A DNA stretch of 44,656 bases from Pirellulales bacterium (GCA_016931075.1 JAFGFF010000261.1:1-44656); one strand, 5' to 3'; shown: positions 1-8,339, counted from the first letter of the stretch. Notes: generated by a model not told the origin, from the sequence alone. A program made the numbers and translations.

Positions 1-69
1 GGATAAACTAAATACCCTCGTACGCGGCGCCAAATTCGCCGCGCAACTCAAAAATTGTGGGTAAAGACA

Positions 70-135
70 AGGTCATGACCCGGCGAGCGATGGATTCCCC
101 GCCATGCATCTTGCCGGGTCAAGACCCGGCCTACT
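70..135. repeat. Degenerate palindrome, GACCCGG family
   Basis: Two imperfect inverted arms (CATGACCCGGC near the left, GCCGGGTCAAGACCCGGCC near the right) about 60 bp apart. The same motif forms a cleaner palindrome at 7993-8049. It lies in the gene-free first 268 bases, just beyond the 3' end of the glycosyltransferase gene. It looks like a REPIN-type intergenic element; no coding content is seen. Confidence 0.5.
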
Positions 136-163
136 ACTTCCCGAATTGATCTCATCGCCGTCA

Positions 164-255
164 CTGTAGGGAACGCCCTCCGTGGCGTTCCGTGAACCGC
201 GAGTTTGGCCCATTTCCCGCGGCCCGCGGAACGCCACGGAGGGCATTCCCTACAG
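164..255. repeat. REPIN-like palindrome, family A copy 1
   Basis: An inverted pair: CTGTAGGGAACGCCCTCCGT on the left and its near-perfect complement ending CATTCCCTACAG on the right, with a loop of about 35 nt. The family recurs at 15993-16081, 20639-20717 and 22951-23032. It is placed directly after the stop codon of the minus-strand gene at 269-1123. Confidence 0.8.
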
Positions 256-268
256 AACAAAGGGACAA

Positions 269-1123
269 TCAGCCCGCCGCGCCACTTCTTTTTCGCCACA
301 AGCCGGCCAGCACGTCCGCGACCACGGACCGAAGCAGGAAGATCGCGTCGCGGGTGTAGCGCGGAATCATCCTTCGGGGTTCTTGCCCGATCCGCCAGAG
401 CCATTCGGCTCCGATCCGCTGGACCCACCGGGGCGCGCGGCGAACCCGACCGGCGACAAAATCCAACGACGCGCCGATCTGGACGCACGCCGGCACGCCT
501 AATTCGTCGAGATGCTCGGCCAGCCAGAGTTCGCCCTTCGGCTGTCCCAGGGCGGCGAAGAGCAGATCGGCCTTGGCCCCGCGGATTCGCCCGATCAACT
601 CGGCCTGTTCCGATTCGGATAACTCCGAAAGCATGGGCGTTTCGATGCCGACGATTTGCAGCTCGGGCCAGAGCCGGCGGAGGTTTTCGGCCGCTTGCCG
701 GGCCACCTCGGGCAGCCCGCCCAGCAGGAACACGCGATAGCCTCGCTCGGCCGCCCGGCGGCACAGCCGGTAGATCGTGTCGGCTCCCGTCACCCGCTCG
801 GGCAGGCGCCGGCGTCGCAGCCGCGAGTACCAGACCAGCGGCATCCCGTCGGCTACGAGGAACCCGGCCCGGGCGTTCACTCGCCGCAGCCGAGCATCGC
901 CGGCGGCCAGTCGGGCGTAGTGCAAGTTGGCCGTGATGAAGAATCCCGGCTTGCCCGTGGCGATCATCCGATCGACCAGGTCCAACGTCTCATCCGTCGT
1001 CACTCGGGCCAGCCGCAGCCCCCAAATCTCGACCGTCTCGACGTCCGCCGACAACGGCTCGGCGGGGACTTCGAGGTTCGATCTTGGCGGATCGGGTACG
1101 GTGAGTGTTTCCGGGCTGGGCAT
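269..1123 (-). CDS. WecG/TagA/CpsF-family glycosyltransferase
   Basis: A 284-residue protein of the WecG/TagA/CpsF family, which transfers N-acetylmannosamine-type sugars onto lipid-linked acceptors during surface polysaccharide synthesis. The family core is visible: FFITANLHYARLA (residues 61-73, with the conserved Thr/Asn), VADGMPLVW with Asp92, a Rossmann-like stretch VFLLGG, then ALGQPKGELWL and GASLDFVAGRVRRAPRW. The C-terminal tail is basic and amphipathic, as in relatives that dock on the membrane. I chose the ATG at 1123; an in-frame ATG at 1261 adds 46 residues of low-complexity, proline-rich sequence unlike the family. No polysaccharide cluster is visible, although a dTDP-sugar-epimerase-like cupin is divergently encoded 250 bp away. 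The exact sugar donor cannot be inferred. Confidence 0.9.
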   Translation of the reverse strand: MPSPETLTVPDPPRSNLEVPAEPLSADVETVEIWGLRLARVTTDETLDLVDRMIATGKPGFFITANLHYARLAAGDARLRRVNARAGFLVADGMPLVWYSRLRRRRLPERVTGADTIYRLCRRAAERGYRVFLLGGLPEVARQAAENLRRLWPELQIVGIETPMLSELSESEQAELIGRIRGAKADLLFAALGQPKGELWLAEHLDELGVPACVQIGASLDFVAGRVRRAPRWVQRIGAEWLWRIGQEPRRMIPRYTRDAIFLLRSVVADVLAGLWRKRSGAAG

Positions 1124-1371
1124 GGGTAAACCTGGGTGCAAAGGGGCCACTTTGGAAGTATGGCACGTGCCGGGCGGTCCGGCAGGCCGATTCGGTCTGA
1201 TCGGGTTGCGCCAGCCCGAGTTGGGGGCGAGGGACGGGGGACGAGTACCCCAGGTTTTCAAGTGAAAAACGGGGCTTTCGAGGATGTGGGGCTTGGAAAA
1301 GGCGTGGGCCGGTCACCCTCCGTATAGGCTCGTGTTGACGCTTCAGGGCCGGCGTGGTACACCGGGGCACG

Positions 1372-1875
1372 ATGAGCATTCATGAAACGAAGCCGGCGCC
1401 GCAGTTTGTCGAAGGGCCGATCGACGGGGTCGTCTTTCGGGCTCTCGAACCGCATACGGACCCGCGGGGATGGCTCGTCGAGGTCTTTCGGGCCGACGAG
1501 CTACCGGCCGAAAACCGCCCGGCAATGGCCTATGTGAGCCAGACACTGCCTGGGGCGAGCCGGGGACCGCACGAGCACGTCGAGCAGGACGACTATTTCG
1601 CCATCCTTGGGCCGGGCGATCTGATCCTTTATCTCTGGGATCCGCGTCCCAATTCGCCGACCCAGGGCCACCGCATCAAGAGAATCGTTGGCCAGTCCAG
1701 CCCCCAAAGTGTCTTGGTTCCAGCCGGAGTGGTTCACGGTTACCGTAATGCCGGCGTCGTGCCCGCTTGGGTCTTCAGCCTGCCCAATCGCCTCTACGCC
1801 GGCCAGGGCCGCCAAGAACCGGTCGACGAAATCCGTCACGAAGAGCGAGCAGACAGCGTCTATCGGATGGATTGA
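1372..1875 (+). CDS. RmlC-like cupin, dTDP-4-dehydrorhamnose 3,5-epimerase-related
   Basis: A 167-residue cupin resembling dTDP-4-dehydrorhamnose 3,5-epimerase. N-terminal PRGWLVEVFRADEL (31-44) and SQTLPGASRGPHEHVEQDDYF (57-76) match the RmlC strand with its catalytic-region His; VPAGVVHGYRN (116-126) matches the second cupin motif. The protein is slightly shorter than typical RmlC (about 180 residues), and the usual RGLHYQ reads RGPHEHVEQ, so it may be a relative that acts on another nucleotide sugar or only binds one. The start at 1372 (MSIHE) is preferred to an ATG six codons upstream because homology begins soon after it. A TTGACG at 1335 with TACACC 17 bp later would place transcription start almost at the ATG; this is only suggestive. 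Confidence 0.8.
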   Translation: MSIHETKPAPQFVEGPIDGVVFRALEPHTDPRGWLVEVFRADELPAENRPAMAYVSQTLPGASRGPHEHVEQDDYFAILGPGDLILYLWDPRPNSPTQGHRIKRIVGQSSPQSVLVPAGVVHGYRNAGVVPAWVFSLPNRLYAGQGRQEPVDEIRHEERADSVYRMD

Positions 1876-1915
1876 GTGCGGTGAATCTCTCGCCGGAATA
1901 ACGAATAACGAAGCC

Positions 1916-2668
1916 CTACAGGCTCCGCTTCAGCTCGATCGTGCGTTTGATCGGCTGGATGACGTGGTCGACGGCGTGGGAGTCGAGCATGTCCTGGCAG
2001 ACTTGCAGCAGGTTATCCAGGACGGTTTTGAAGGAGCTGTCAGGTCCGAGGCTGCCGTACTGTCGGGCGGTGATGTAAACGCTCAACTGCTCTTCGGCGA
2101 AGTCGCCCGTGCGGATCTGATAGGCGCTGGTGCGGGTCTCGACGCTTACGCGGCACTGGGTGCGGCAGTTTTCGTCCAGGGCGATCGTCAACGAGGGCTC
2201 GTGGTTGATGATCGTCGCGCCGGGGATCTCGGCCAGCCACTCAATGGCCGGGCTGACCCCCAGGGCCTCGTTGACCACCTGATTGTGGTTGCCCCGGTAG
2301 CTGAAATCGAATCCGAACAGGAGGTCCAACGCCTCGCAGTCCAACGGGCTGACCGAGAGCATGTAGGGGGCCAGCTCCAGGACAAGCTGGTGCTGCTGCA
2401 TCGCGTCTTCAAGCGACTCGGGATTGACCTGGCCCGAGCAGACGCGGCGCGACTCGATCGTCGCCCAACGATAGTCCCCCCGGTCCTTGTCCTCCTCAAG
2501 AACGAAGTCCCCCCGATCGCGGCAGTAGAAATTCCTCATCGAGGGATAATTCTTCTGCACGCGCTCGAAATAATGGAGGATCGTCTCCCGGTTGGTCGGA
2601 AGCTCCATCTCCGTGCTCAGATTCATGTTGATGTAGAAATCGTCACACAGAGTGCTGTAGCGATTCAT
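1916..2668 (-). CDS. Conserved-looking hypothetical protein, 250 aa
   Basis: Not recognised. It is a soluble, acidic protein without signal peptide or membrane segment. The N-terminal third is rich in aromatic and charged residues (YFERVQKNYPSMRNFYCRD, EDKDRGDYRWATIE); the middle (LDLLFGFDFSYRGNHNQVV, GATIINHEPSLTIALDE) and the C-terminal half (RTSAYQIRTGDFAEEQLSVY, FKTVLDNLLQVCQDMLDSHAV) look like a compact alpha/beta fold. GC3-rich codon use like its neighbours and a GAGAGAAG ribosome-binding-like stretch 4 nt before the ATG support a real gene. It is convergent with the cupin gene (40 bp between stops) and divergent from ogt. No function is proposed. Confidence 0.8.
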   Translation of the reverse strand: MNRYSTLCDDFYINMNLSTEMELPTNRETILHYFERVQKNYPSMRNFYCRDRGDFVLEEDKDRGDYRWATIESRRVCSGQVNPESLEDAMQQHQLVLELAPYMLSVSPLDCEALDLLFGFDFSYRGNHNQVVNEALGVSPAIEWLAEIPGATIINHEPSLTIALDENCRTQCRVSVETRTSAYQIRTGDFAEEQLSVYITARQYGSLGPDSSFKTVLDNLLQVCQDMLDSHAVDHVIQPIKRTIELKRSL

Positions 2669-2854
2669 GGTCTTCTCTCACTGTCGGTCGCCGTGGACCC
2701 AAAACTACCCCACGGGTCGGTCCCACGGGAAGACAAATGGCCAGCCAAGCCGTAGTATAGGCGTAGTCACCCAGAAGTGTCAAAGCCGGGGTCCGTTCAC
2801 CCCCAACAGTGGGCAATCCCTCGGCGGTCGCGAAATCGGCGTGAGGTCCTGCTC

Positions 2855-3451
2855 ATGTGCCCAACAGACGCGTCTCGATGGATGGTCGAGGCCTTCGAGA
2901 CGGAGCTAGGCTGGATGGCCCTGGGGCTTCGTGGGCCGCTGCTGGGCCAACTGACCTTTGCCCACAAGACACGAGCCGCCGCACTGAACACCCTGCGATC
3001 GACGAGGAAAAGGGGTCGGGAGTCTTTGTTTCATGACAGCATGGAAGTTGCGTCACAGCCGGTTACGGTAAACAAAGACTCCCGACCCCTTTTCCTCGTC
3101 GAAGGTCTGACGGCCTACGCCCGGGGCGAGCCGGTCGACTTCACCGACGTGTCGGTCTGGCTCGACAATCCCACCCCGTTTCGTCGGGCCGTTTTGAAGG
3201 CTTGCCGGCGGATCCCGTACGGCCAGACGGTAACCTACGGCGAGTTGGCCTCGTTGATCGGTCGTCCCGGCGCGGCCCGGGCGGTCGGCAACTGCATGGC
3301 TACCAATCGCATCCCCCTGATCATTCCCTGCCACCGCGTCGTCGGCTCCTCCGGCAACCTGGGCGGTTTCTCCGCCCCCGGCGGTGTCCAACTCAAACGC
3401 CGGCTGCTGCGACTAGAGGCTGGCAGCGTGGGTGAGGGGAGTGTGCTGTAG
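2855..3451 (+). CDS. ogt: Methylated-DNA--protein-cysteine S-methyltransferase
   Basis: O6-alkylguanine-DNA alkyltransferase, a suicide DNA-repair protein that moves the alkyl group to its own cysteine. The C-terminal DNA-binding domain is complete: TPFRRAVLKACRRIPYGQT (107-125), TYGELASLIGRPGAARAVGN (the recognition helix with its Arg finger, 127-146) and the active site IIPCHRVVG with Cys159. The N-terminal domain is unusual: residues about 49-83 are encoded by a perfect 33-bp inverted repeat and its loop (2999-3102), making the linker about 20 residues longer than in E. coli Ogt. The start at 2855 follows a GAGGT at 2843-2847; an upstream in-frame ATG at 2777 is less likely. It is a single gene followed by a palindromic repeat. 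Confidence 0.92.
   Translation: MCPTDASRWMVEAFETELGWMALGLRGPLLGQLTFAHKTRAAALNTLRSTRKRGRESLFHDSMEVASQPVTVNKDSRPLFLVEGLTAYARGEPVDFTDVSVWLDNPTPFRRAVLKACRRIPYGQTVTYGELASLIGRPGAARAVGNCMATNRIPLIIPCHRVVGSSGNLGGFSAPGGVQLKRRLLRLEAGSVGEGSVL
2999..3102. repeat. Perfect 33-bp inverted repeat inside the ogt reading frame
   Basis: The left arm 2999-3031 (starting TCGACGAGGAAAAGGGGTCG) and the right arm 3070-3102 (ending TTTTCCTCGTCGA) are exact reverse complements, separated by 38 nt. The element is read through in frame by ogt and encodes KRGRESLF ... KDSRPLFLVE. It falls in the linker between the two Ogt domains. A perfect match at codon resolution is not expected from coding constraint, so this is most likely an inserted REPIN/MITE-type element. 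Confidence 0.9.
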
Positions 3452-3459
3452 AGAAACAC

Positions 3460-3533
3460 TTGTAGGAGGCGACTCCTGTCGCCGAATGTCCACCAGTCAA
3501 GTCCCATTCGGCGACAGGAGTCGCCTCCTACAA
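3460..3533. repeat. REPIN-like palindrome, family B copy 1
   Basis: TTGTAGGAGGCGACTCCTGT on the left is matched by its complement ending GTCGCCTCCTACAA on the right, loop about 30 nt. A second copy lies at 24867-24941. It sits between the convergent ogt and Gfo/Idh genes and could also act as a transcription-blocking hairpin, though it has no T-run. Confidence 0.8.
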
Positions 3534-3558
3534 ATCGAAATCTGTTGGCGGGGTGGCA

Positions 3559-4584
3559 CTATTCCAGCGGCAGACGGACGACCTGGCCGCCGAGCTCGAG
3601 GGAGCGGTCGATGGCCAGGCAGAGTTCGTGGGTGTGGTAGGCGTCGGCCACGTTGCAGTGCGACTCGCGGTCGTGGCGGATGCAGTCGACCAGGTGGTCG
3701 ATCTCGGCGTCGAAGGGGTGATGGTGGACGTCGCCGCTGTCGGGCAGGATCGTCGGGACGGTCGCCCAGCCGGTTTGGCCGGGCAGCGCCTTCGGAGCCC
3801 AGAGCCGGTTCTCGCGGATCGTCCCCTCGGTGCCGGCCAGGTCGATGTTGAAGGCGTAAGGCATCACGCAATCGAACAGGCATGACGTCTTGCCGATCAC
3901 GCCATTGCGGAACTTCAGGGTCGCGACGACGTTGGCGTCATACTCAAAATGGCCCTTCTTGTTGTTGCTCATCGCGGAGACCTCGACCACCTCGTCGCCG
4001 ACGAACCACCGCAGGGCGTCCAGGGCGTGGCACCCGGCCAAAAGCATCGCGCTGCCGGCCGTCTCCTTGCGGCGGAACCAGTCGAACTGGCGCCGCCCGG
4101 GCCCGATGCCATGCCAGTAGTCCACCTCGGCGTAGAACAGCTCGCCGATCGTGCCGTCGGCCAGTTGGCGTTTGATGATCGTAAACAGCGGGTTCCAGCG
4201 GAGCACGAAGCTGCAGACGCTCTTGACGCCCGACTCGACCACCGCGTCGCGCAAGGCCCGGTTCTCGTCGGCGGTCAGAGCCATCGGCTTTTCGATCAAC
4301 AGATGCTTGCCCGCCCGGGCCGCGGCGATTCCCTGCTCGGCATGGACGTGGTTCGGCGTGCTGATGTTGACGATCTGAACGTCCGGATCGGCCAGCACCT
4401 CGGTGTAATCGGTCCGAATCAGGCAGTCGACCCCCACGCTCTGAGCCAATCGCTCGCCGCTTGCCCGCGTGCGGCTGCTGATCGAGACGATCTCGACGTG
4501 CGGATTCTTCCGCCAGCTCATCGCATGCGCATGCGCCACGTCCCCCGCCCCGTGAATCGCCACCCCCAGTTTGCGCTCGTTCAT
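3559..4584 (-). CDS. Gfo/Idh/MocA-family oxidoreductase
   Basis: An NAD(P)-dependent sugar or cyclitol dehydrogenase of 341 residues. The N-terminal Rossmann domain has a modified glycine motif (HGAGDVAHAHAM, residues 10-21), followed by VNISTPNHVHAEQ and the family hallmark HLLIEKPMALTADE with its catalytic-region Lys. The C-terminal substrate domain runs from about residue 130 to the end (NPLFTIIKRQL, WFRRKETAGSAMLLAGCHALDALRW). The start at 4584 follows GAGGA 8 nt upstream. It lies downstream of the FucP-type permease on the same strand, so it probably oxidises the imported sugar or a derivative; a MITE-like element separates the two genes. The substrate cannot be inferred. Confidence 0.93.
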   Translation of the reverse strand: MNERKLGVAIHGAGDVAHAHAMSWRKNPHVEIVSISSRTRASGERLAQSVGVDCLIRTDYTEVLADPDVQIVNISTPNHVHAEQGIAAARAGKHLLIEKPMALTADENRALRDAVVESGVKSVCSFVLRWNPLFTIIKRQLADGTIGELFYAEVDYWHGIGPGRRQFDWFRRKETAGSAMLLAGCHALDALRWFVGDEVVEVSAMSNNKKGHFEYDANVVATLKFRNGVIGKTSCLFDCVMPYAFNIDLAGTEGTIRENRLWAPKALPGQTGWATVPTILPDSGDVHHHPFDAEIDHLVDCIRHDRESHCNVADAYHTHELCLAIDRSLELGGQVVRLPLE

Positions 4585-4612
4585 TGCCTGGTTCCTCGCT
4601 TACCGGTCTTCG

Positions 4613-4736
4613 CCAAGGTAGTGTTTTCGTATTCTGGAGGGCCACGCTCCGTCGTGGCCGCAGCGTCAGGCAAATCGCGGCCACGACGGAGCGTGGCCCT
4701 CCATGTCAGATTGTTCACCTTGGAATCACTACTAAA
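4613..4736. repeat. MITE-like element, family D copy 1
   Basis: The core is a near-perfect inverted repeat (GGAGGGCCACGCTCCGTCGT at 4637, complement ending at 4702). Flanks extend the similarity: the right flank (CATGTCAGATTGT...CACTACTAAA) matches the reverse complement of the left flank of the copy at 16862-16987, giving a shared element of about 125 bp with outer TAGTG/CACTA ends. It lies between the permease and dehydrogenase genes, so it is transcribed if they form an operon. Confidence 0.7.
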
Positions 4737-4826
4737 GCGAAGGCCCATAATGCCACGCCACGCGCCGCCAAGAGGGACGACGCGTGGCGAGTGGTTCACT
4801 CAAGTCAGTGATCCATTCCGCGCGGA

Positions 4827-6272
4827 TCAACCGGCGGCCGCGCTGTGATCGTAGTCGTACCTCCGGCAGATGACGGCGCCGTAGAAGCCGATCACGATGA
4901 ACGCGACAGCCGGGACCAGGTAGGCGAGCTTGATGCTGCCCGTCTGGTCGGACACGGCCCCTTGGATCTGCGTCAGGACGGCCGCGCCGGCGATGGCCAT
5001 GACCATGCCGGAACCGCCGATCTTGGTGTCTTCGCCCAGCCCGGCGATTCCCATGCCGTAGATCGTCGGGAACATCAGCGACATGCAGCCGGAGATGCAC
5101 ACCAGGGCGTAGATGCCGGTGAATCCCTTCGAGTAGACCGTGATCAGGCACAGGGCGACGGCGATGGCCGACAGGGCGGTCAGCAGGTCGCGCGGCTTGA
5201 AGAACTTCATCAGTCCGGTGCATCCGAATCGCATGATGACGAACATAATGAGCGCCAACAGGTAGTACGTGTTGCCGACCTGTTCAACCGTTTGTGGAAT
5301 AAGAACGTTGATGTGCAAGAAGTCGCAGATGCTATAGAAGACGGCGCCGATGGGTTCCACCTGGCGCAAAGCCTCGATGATCTGCTCCTTACTCGGGTTC
5401 GCGCCGAGTTTGGCGACGACGTTGTCCAGATCGAGTTGAACCATGACGTAGCGGATCGTGTATGACCAGACGGCGATCTGAGCGCCCACGTAGAAGAACT
5501 GGGCGATGACGCCCCAGACGTACCGCGGGTTGCGCATGAGCCGCCGGAAGGTGCCCCCGAAGTCCAGACGCTTGTCGTCTTCCTTCAAGTTGGGCATCTT
5601 CGTGACCAGGATGGCCAACATCAGACAGAGCATCACCAGGCCCAACACCATGTAGGTCGTGGTCACGGCGCTGAGTTCACGGCCCTGAATTTCGGCCAGT
5701 TTCTCCGGAGCAAATCCCTCGCGTTGCTTTGGCGTGGATACGTCAAGCTGGGATAAAACGAAAATCTGGCTAATCACCACGCCGGTAATCGCGCCGAAGG
5801 GGTTGAACGATTGGGCGAAGTTCAAGCGTTGGGTAGCCGTTTCCGGATCGCCGATCGCGCAAACGTAGGAGTTCGTGGCCGTCTCGAGGATCGAAAGTCC
5901 GGCAAAGAGGATAATCAGTGTTAATAGATAGGTGTAGAAGCAAAGATCCATGCTCACACCGGCGGCCAGACCTGCTCCGTACGTCAAGATCGCGCCCCCG
6001 GCGTACAACGACAGCCCGAGGATAACGCCCGACTTATACGTGAACCGCTTGATAAAGAGCGCCCCGGGGATGGCGAAACACCCATAGCCGAAGAAATAGC
6101 AGGAGATCTGAATGAATGCCGATTTGGTGTCGGTCAGGCTCATGATCCGCGTGAACGCGGCGAGCATGGTGTCCGTCATGTTGTTTGGGATGGCCCAGGC
6201 AAGAAACAAGGACGAGAGCAGCGCGAACGGCAGAATGATTCCCGGAGGAATGACGCGTGGCTTGTTTTCCAT
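4827..6272 (-). CDS. fucP: FucP-type L-fucose/hexose:H+ symporter (MFS, FHS family)
   Basis: An inner-membrane proton-coupled sugar importer of 481 residues with about 12 membrane segments. It aligns with E. coli FucP from the start: IPFALL.SLF..WA...N, with Asp34 in NNMTDTMLAAF corresponding to FucP Asp46 and Glu130 in LSILETATNSY corresponding to Glu135, the two acidic residues needed for proton coupling and substrate binding. The motif RLNFAQSFNPFGAI and the C-terminal FPTIYGMGIAGLGEDTKIG also match. An extra loop of about 50 residues (around 285-335) follows the seventh segment and is not in the E. coli protein. Neighbours (dehydrogenase, DUF4380-like protein, divergent DeoR repressor) support sugar uptake, but L-fucose itself is inferred from family only. 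Confidence 0.9.
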   Translation of the reverse strand: MENKPRVIPPGIILPFALLSSLFLAWAIPNNMTDTMLAAFTRIMSLTDTKSAFIQISCYFFGYGCFAIPGALFIKRFTYKSGVILGLSLYAGGAILTYGAGLAAGVSMDLCFYTYLLTLIILFAGLSILETATNSYVCAIGDPETATQRLNFAQSFNPFGAITGVVISQIFVLSQLDVSTPKQREGFAPEKLAEIQGRELSAVTTTYMVLGLVMLCLMLAILVTKMPNLKEDDKRLDFGGTFRRLMRNPRYVWGVIAQFFYVGAQIAVWSYTIRYVMVQLDLDNVVAKLGANPSKEQIIEALRQVEPIGAVFYSICDFLHINVLIPQTVEQVGNTYYLLALIMFVIMRFGCTGLMKFFKPRDLLTALSAIAVALCLITVYSKGFTGIYALVCISGCMSLMFPTIYGMGIAGLGEDTKIGGSGMVMAIAGAAVLTQIQGAVSDQTGSIKLAYLVPAVAFIVIGFYGAVICRRYDYDHSAAAG

Positions 6273-6379
6273 CGGATATTCACTCGAACGTGGTGAAAGC
6301 GACGTTCAGGCCCTGGGCCGTGCCCGGTACCTGCCTGAACGATGTGAACCTTTTAATATTTCGGTAAAAAAACCTCCCC

Positions 6380-6537
6380 GGGTGGCCCGGATAGCTCGGC
6401 TATCCGGGGGCCGTCAGGCCCAAGAGGTTTCGGCCTCTGGTTTGTACTGTTGATAACAGCAAAGGACAGTTCACTTCGTGTCTGGATACTTCTTGTCGCT
6501 TCGCGACCCCGATAGCGGAGCTATCGGGGCTACCCGG
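6380..6537. repeat. MITE-like element, family E copy 1
   Basis: A 158-bp element with imperfect terminal inverted repeats (GGGTGGCCCGGATAGC at the left, complement of GGGTAGCCCCGATAGC at the right) and internal palindromes (GATAGCTCGGCTATCC; GATAGCGGAGCTATC). A second copy at 11030-11186 shares the ends and the interior GCCGTCAGGCCCAAGAGG and CTTGTCGCTTCGCGACCCC. It fills most of the gap between the DUF4380-like gene and fucP. Confidence 0.85.
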
Positions 6538-6547
6538 CTTGTTTGCT

Positions 6548-7585
6548 CTACTTCAGGACCGACTTCACCTTCGGCAGCACGTTCTGGTCGATGCTCGCGT
6601 CAGTGTTCTCGGCCTGGACGCCCTTGAAGAGGTACCAGTCTTCACGGTGGGAGACGGTGCCGTTCGGGGGCATTTTCGACATGGGGCCGAGGCTTTCGAC
6701 CTCGAGCATGGCGGAATTGGTGAACGTCTCGAAGTTGCAGCCGTGGTCCGGATAGACGGCGCCTTCCTGGTAGCGGACCGTCTTGAGGTAGAGGTGCCCG
6801 TCACGCAGATAGGCGCCCCAGTTCTGGCGGTTGCTCAGCCCTATCTTTTGCGGCCGATCCGCGTTCGGATCCTGCTGCAGGATGATGTACTTCGAGGTGA
6901 ACGTCCAACGCGGGTCGGAAAGCTTGGTGTAGGACCAGAGGACCAGCGTCCGGACGGGCAGGAAGAACTTCTTGTCGATCACCTGGCCGGGGGTGTCGGG
7001 AATGTCGGGGTGCGGCGAGTAGGGCTCCTGCGGGAAGATGGCCTTGCCCTTCGGGGCCATGACCGTCAGCGTCCACGGGGCCACGTCGACGTGCCACAGG
7101 TTCGTGTTCGTCAGCTTGTGGATCACGGTGACCTGCGAGCCTTCGGGGGCCAGGGTGATCTCGAGTTCCTTCTGGAAGCCGTTGTCGGTTTCAACCGGCT
7201 GGATCAGACGCACCGTGTCGCCCTTGATGACCGCCTCGACCGGCTTGCTGTCGGGGTGATAGGACCGGGGCTTCGCCTCGGGGGCCAGCCAGAGCCGGTG
7301 TCCGCCGAACGCCAGCCAGTCCTTTTCATTCTTCTTGCCCAACTGGGTCTTGTCGACGAAAAACTCGTTCGCGTCGTCGACGAACCCGTAGCGGATCACG
7401 CGAGGGCCGACGTCCGTGGTCAGGATCAAGTCAACCGTGCCGTTGGTCATCCGGATGCAGTTGGGCCAACCGCCGTAGCTGACCTTTTCGATCGTCGTCT
7501 TTGCCATGGTCGGAAGCACAATGCAGAAAAGGGCCAGAGAAAACACCAGGAAGAAAGCAACAACTCGCGGGGCCGTGACACACAT
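6548..7585 (-). CDS. Secreted DUF4380-like protein, possible sugar-binding/mutarotase fold
   Basis: A 345-residue exported protein; the first 28 residues (VVAFFLVFSLALFCIVLPTMA) form a signal peptide. The body resembles DUF4380 proteins, which have a galactose-mutarotase-like beta fold: NGTVDLILTTDVGPRVIRYGF, FGGHRLWLAPEA, VTVIHKLTNTN, VAPWTLTVMAPKGKAIFP, and near the end ETFTNSAMLEVESLGP and VSHREDWYLFKG. Similar folds bind or epimerise sugars, but no catalytic residue can be assigned safely. The start follows GGAGGG at good spacing. As the first gene of the minus-strand group (then fucP, then the dehydrogenase), it fits a periplasmic role in the same sugar pathway; this is inference. Confidence 0.8.
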   Translation of the reverse strand: MCVTAPRVVAFFLVFSLALFCIVLPTMAKTTIEKVSYGGWPNCIRMTNGTVDLILTTDVGPRVIRYGFVDDANEFFVDKTQLGKKNEKDWLAFGGHRLWLAPEAKPRSYHPDSKPVEAVIKGDTVRLIQPVETDNGFQKELEITLAPEGSQVTVIHKLTNTNLWHVDVAPWTLTVMAPKGKAIFPQEPYSPHPDIPDTPGQVIDKKFFLPVRTLVLWSYTKLSDPRWTFTSKYIILQQDPNADRPQKIGLSNRQNWGAYLRDGHLYLKTVRYQEGAVYPDHGCNFETFTNSAMLEVESLGPMSKMPPNGTVSHREDWYLFKGVQAENTDASIDQNVLPKVKSVLK

Positions 7586-7992
7586 GGATTTTCCCTCCGA
7601 TTGTCAAGCGTTGTAGGATGTGGGGGCGGGAAACCGTCATTCGTCAGAAGAAGCTCGCCGGCGTGGCGGGCCTGCCCCGTCGATCTCACCCGATCGGGGC
7701 ATCAAACCGCCAATAGAACGGCTGATCCAGCGCTTGTCAAGCCGTCCGCCCGCTCACCAGAGGGCCCTTTTCATGGCCCATTTTTCCGTGTCCGGACGTG
7801 TCGTTCGCGTCCTGCGTTCTGCGTCAACGAGGCTCGGTTTTCCGACAAGGTTGAGCTTGCCAACCGCGCGCTCTCGCGTCGTGGTCAGGTCGAAACAGCC
7901 CGTCCGCGCCGCGACCGTTTTTCAGCCTGGTTAAAAAAGTCGAGTTCGAGAATTCGGGCGTTTCTAGTGCTCTGTCTTGTTTCGGATAAACC

Positions 7993-8049
7993 CGTAGGCC
8001 GGGTCGTGACCCGGAAATCCTGTTCCTGCCGGGTCACGACCCGGCCTAT
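7993..8049. repeat. Palindrome, GACCCGG family copy 2
   Basis: CGTAGGCCGGGTCGTGACCC and its complement GGGTCACGACCCGGCCTA flank a loop of about 15 nt. Related to the degenerate copy at 70-135. Confidence 0.75.
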
Positions 8050-8251
8050 GAGATTGGCCGATCCTCCGCATCCGAAATCGATCGCCTGACGAATCTACTG
8101 GTGCTCTCATGGAGTCCGCTCCCGCACTCCCGCTTTTCTGGGGGGAAAGTCTTCACCTTATCCAAATTCAATGCCCCGTGCATTGTGTCTTCTTGGATGC
8201 CGAAATCAGCGTTTTCGGGCACCGGCCTTTGGGCGACTGAACAACACCCCG

Positions 8252-8279
8252 TTGACATCCCCCCAAAATCGTTAACAAT
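8252..8279 (+). promoter_or_regulatory. Possible sigma-70-type promoter for the DeoR-type gene
   Basis: TTGACA at 8252-8257, a 16-nt C-rich spacer, then AACAAT at 8274-8279. Transcription would begin about 55 bases before the ATG at 8340. Only the -35 box is a good match, so this is tentative. Confidence 0.3.
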
Positions 8280-8339
8280 GGAGGTACCACCGAGCATGCT
8301 AAAGTCACGCCAAGTCCGTTTTGGGCCCGAGGTAGGACC

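Larger units (their letters stand above)
7586..8339. other. Divergent intergenic region between sugar genes and deoR-type gene
   Basis: A gene-free stretch of about 750 bases separating the minus-strand sugar genes from the plus-strand regulator. It contains a palindrome of the GACCCGG family (7993-8049) and a possible promoter for the regulator (8252-8279). Reading frames across it lack support: they are long only because of high GC and run antisense into neighbouring genes. It is the most likely place for operators of the DeoR-type repressor, but no clear repeated operator half-site was found. Confidence 0.6.

Noticed and set aside
1335-1363. Promoter TTGACG / TACACC before the cupin gene
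   Set aside because: The -10 box is a poor match and the start site would leave almost no leader; not strong enough to list as a feature.
1688-2755. 355-codon plus-strand frame over the unknown gene at 1916-2668
   Set aside because: The minus-strand product has a more protein-like composition and a ribosome-binding site; the plus frame also overlaps the end of the cupin gene.
6539-8089. Long plus-strand open frame (516 codons) over the DUF4380-like gene
   Set aside because: It is antisense to a gene with a signal peptide and family motifs; the product is rich in Arg/Val/Asp shadow composition and has no ribosome-binding site.
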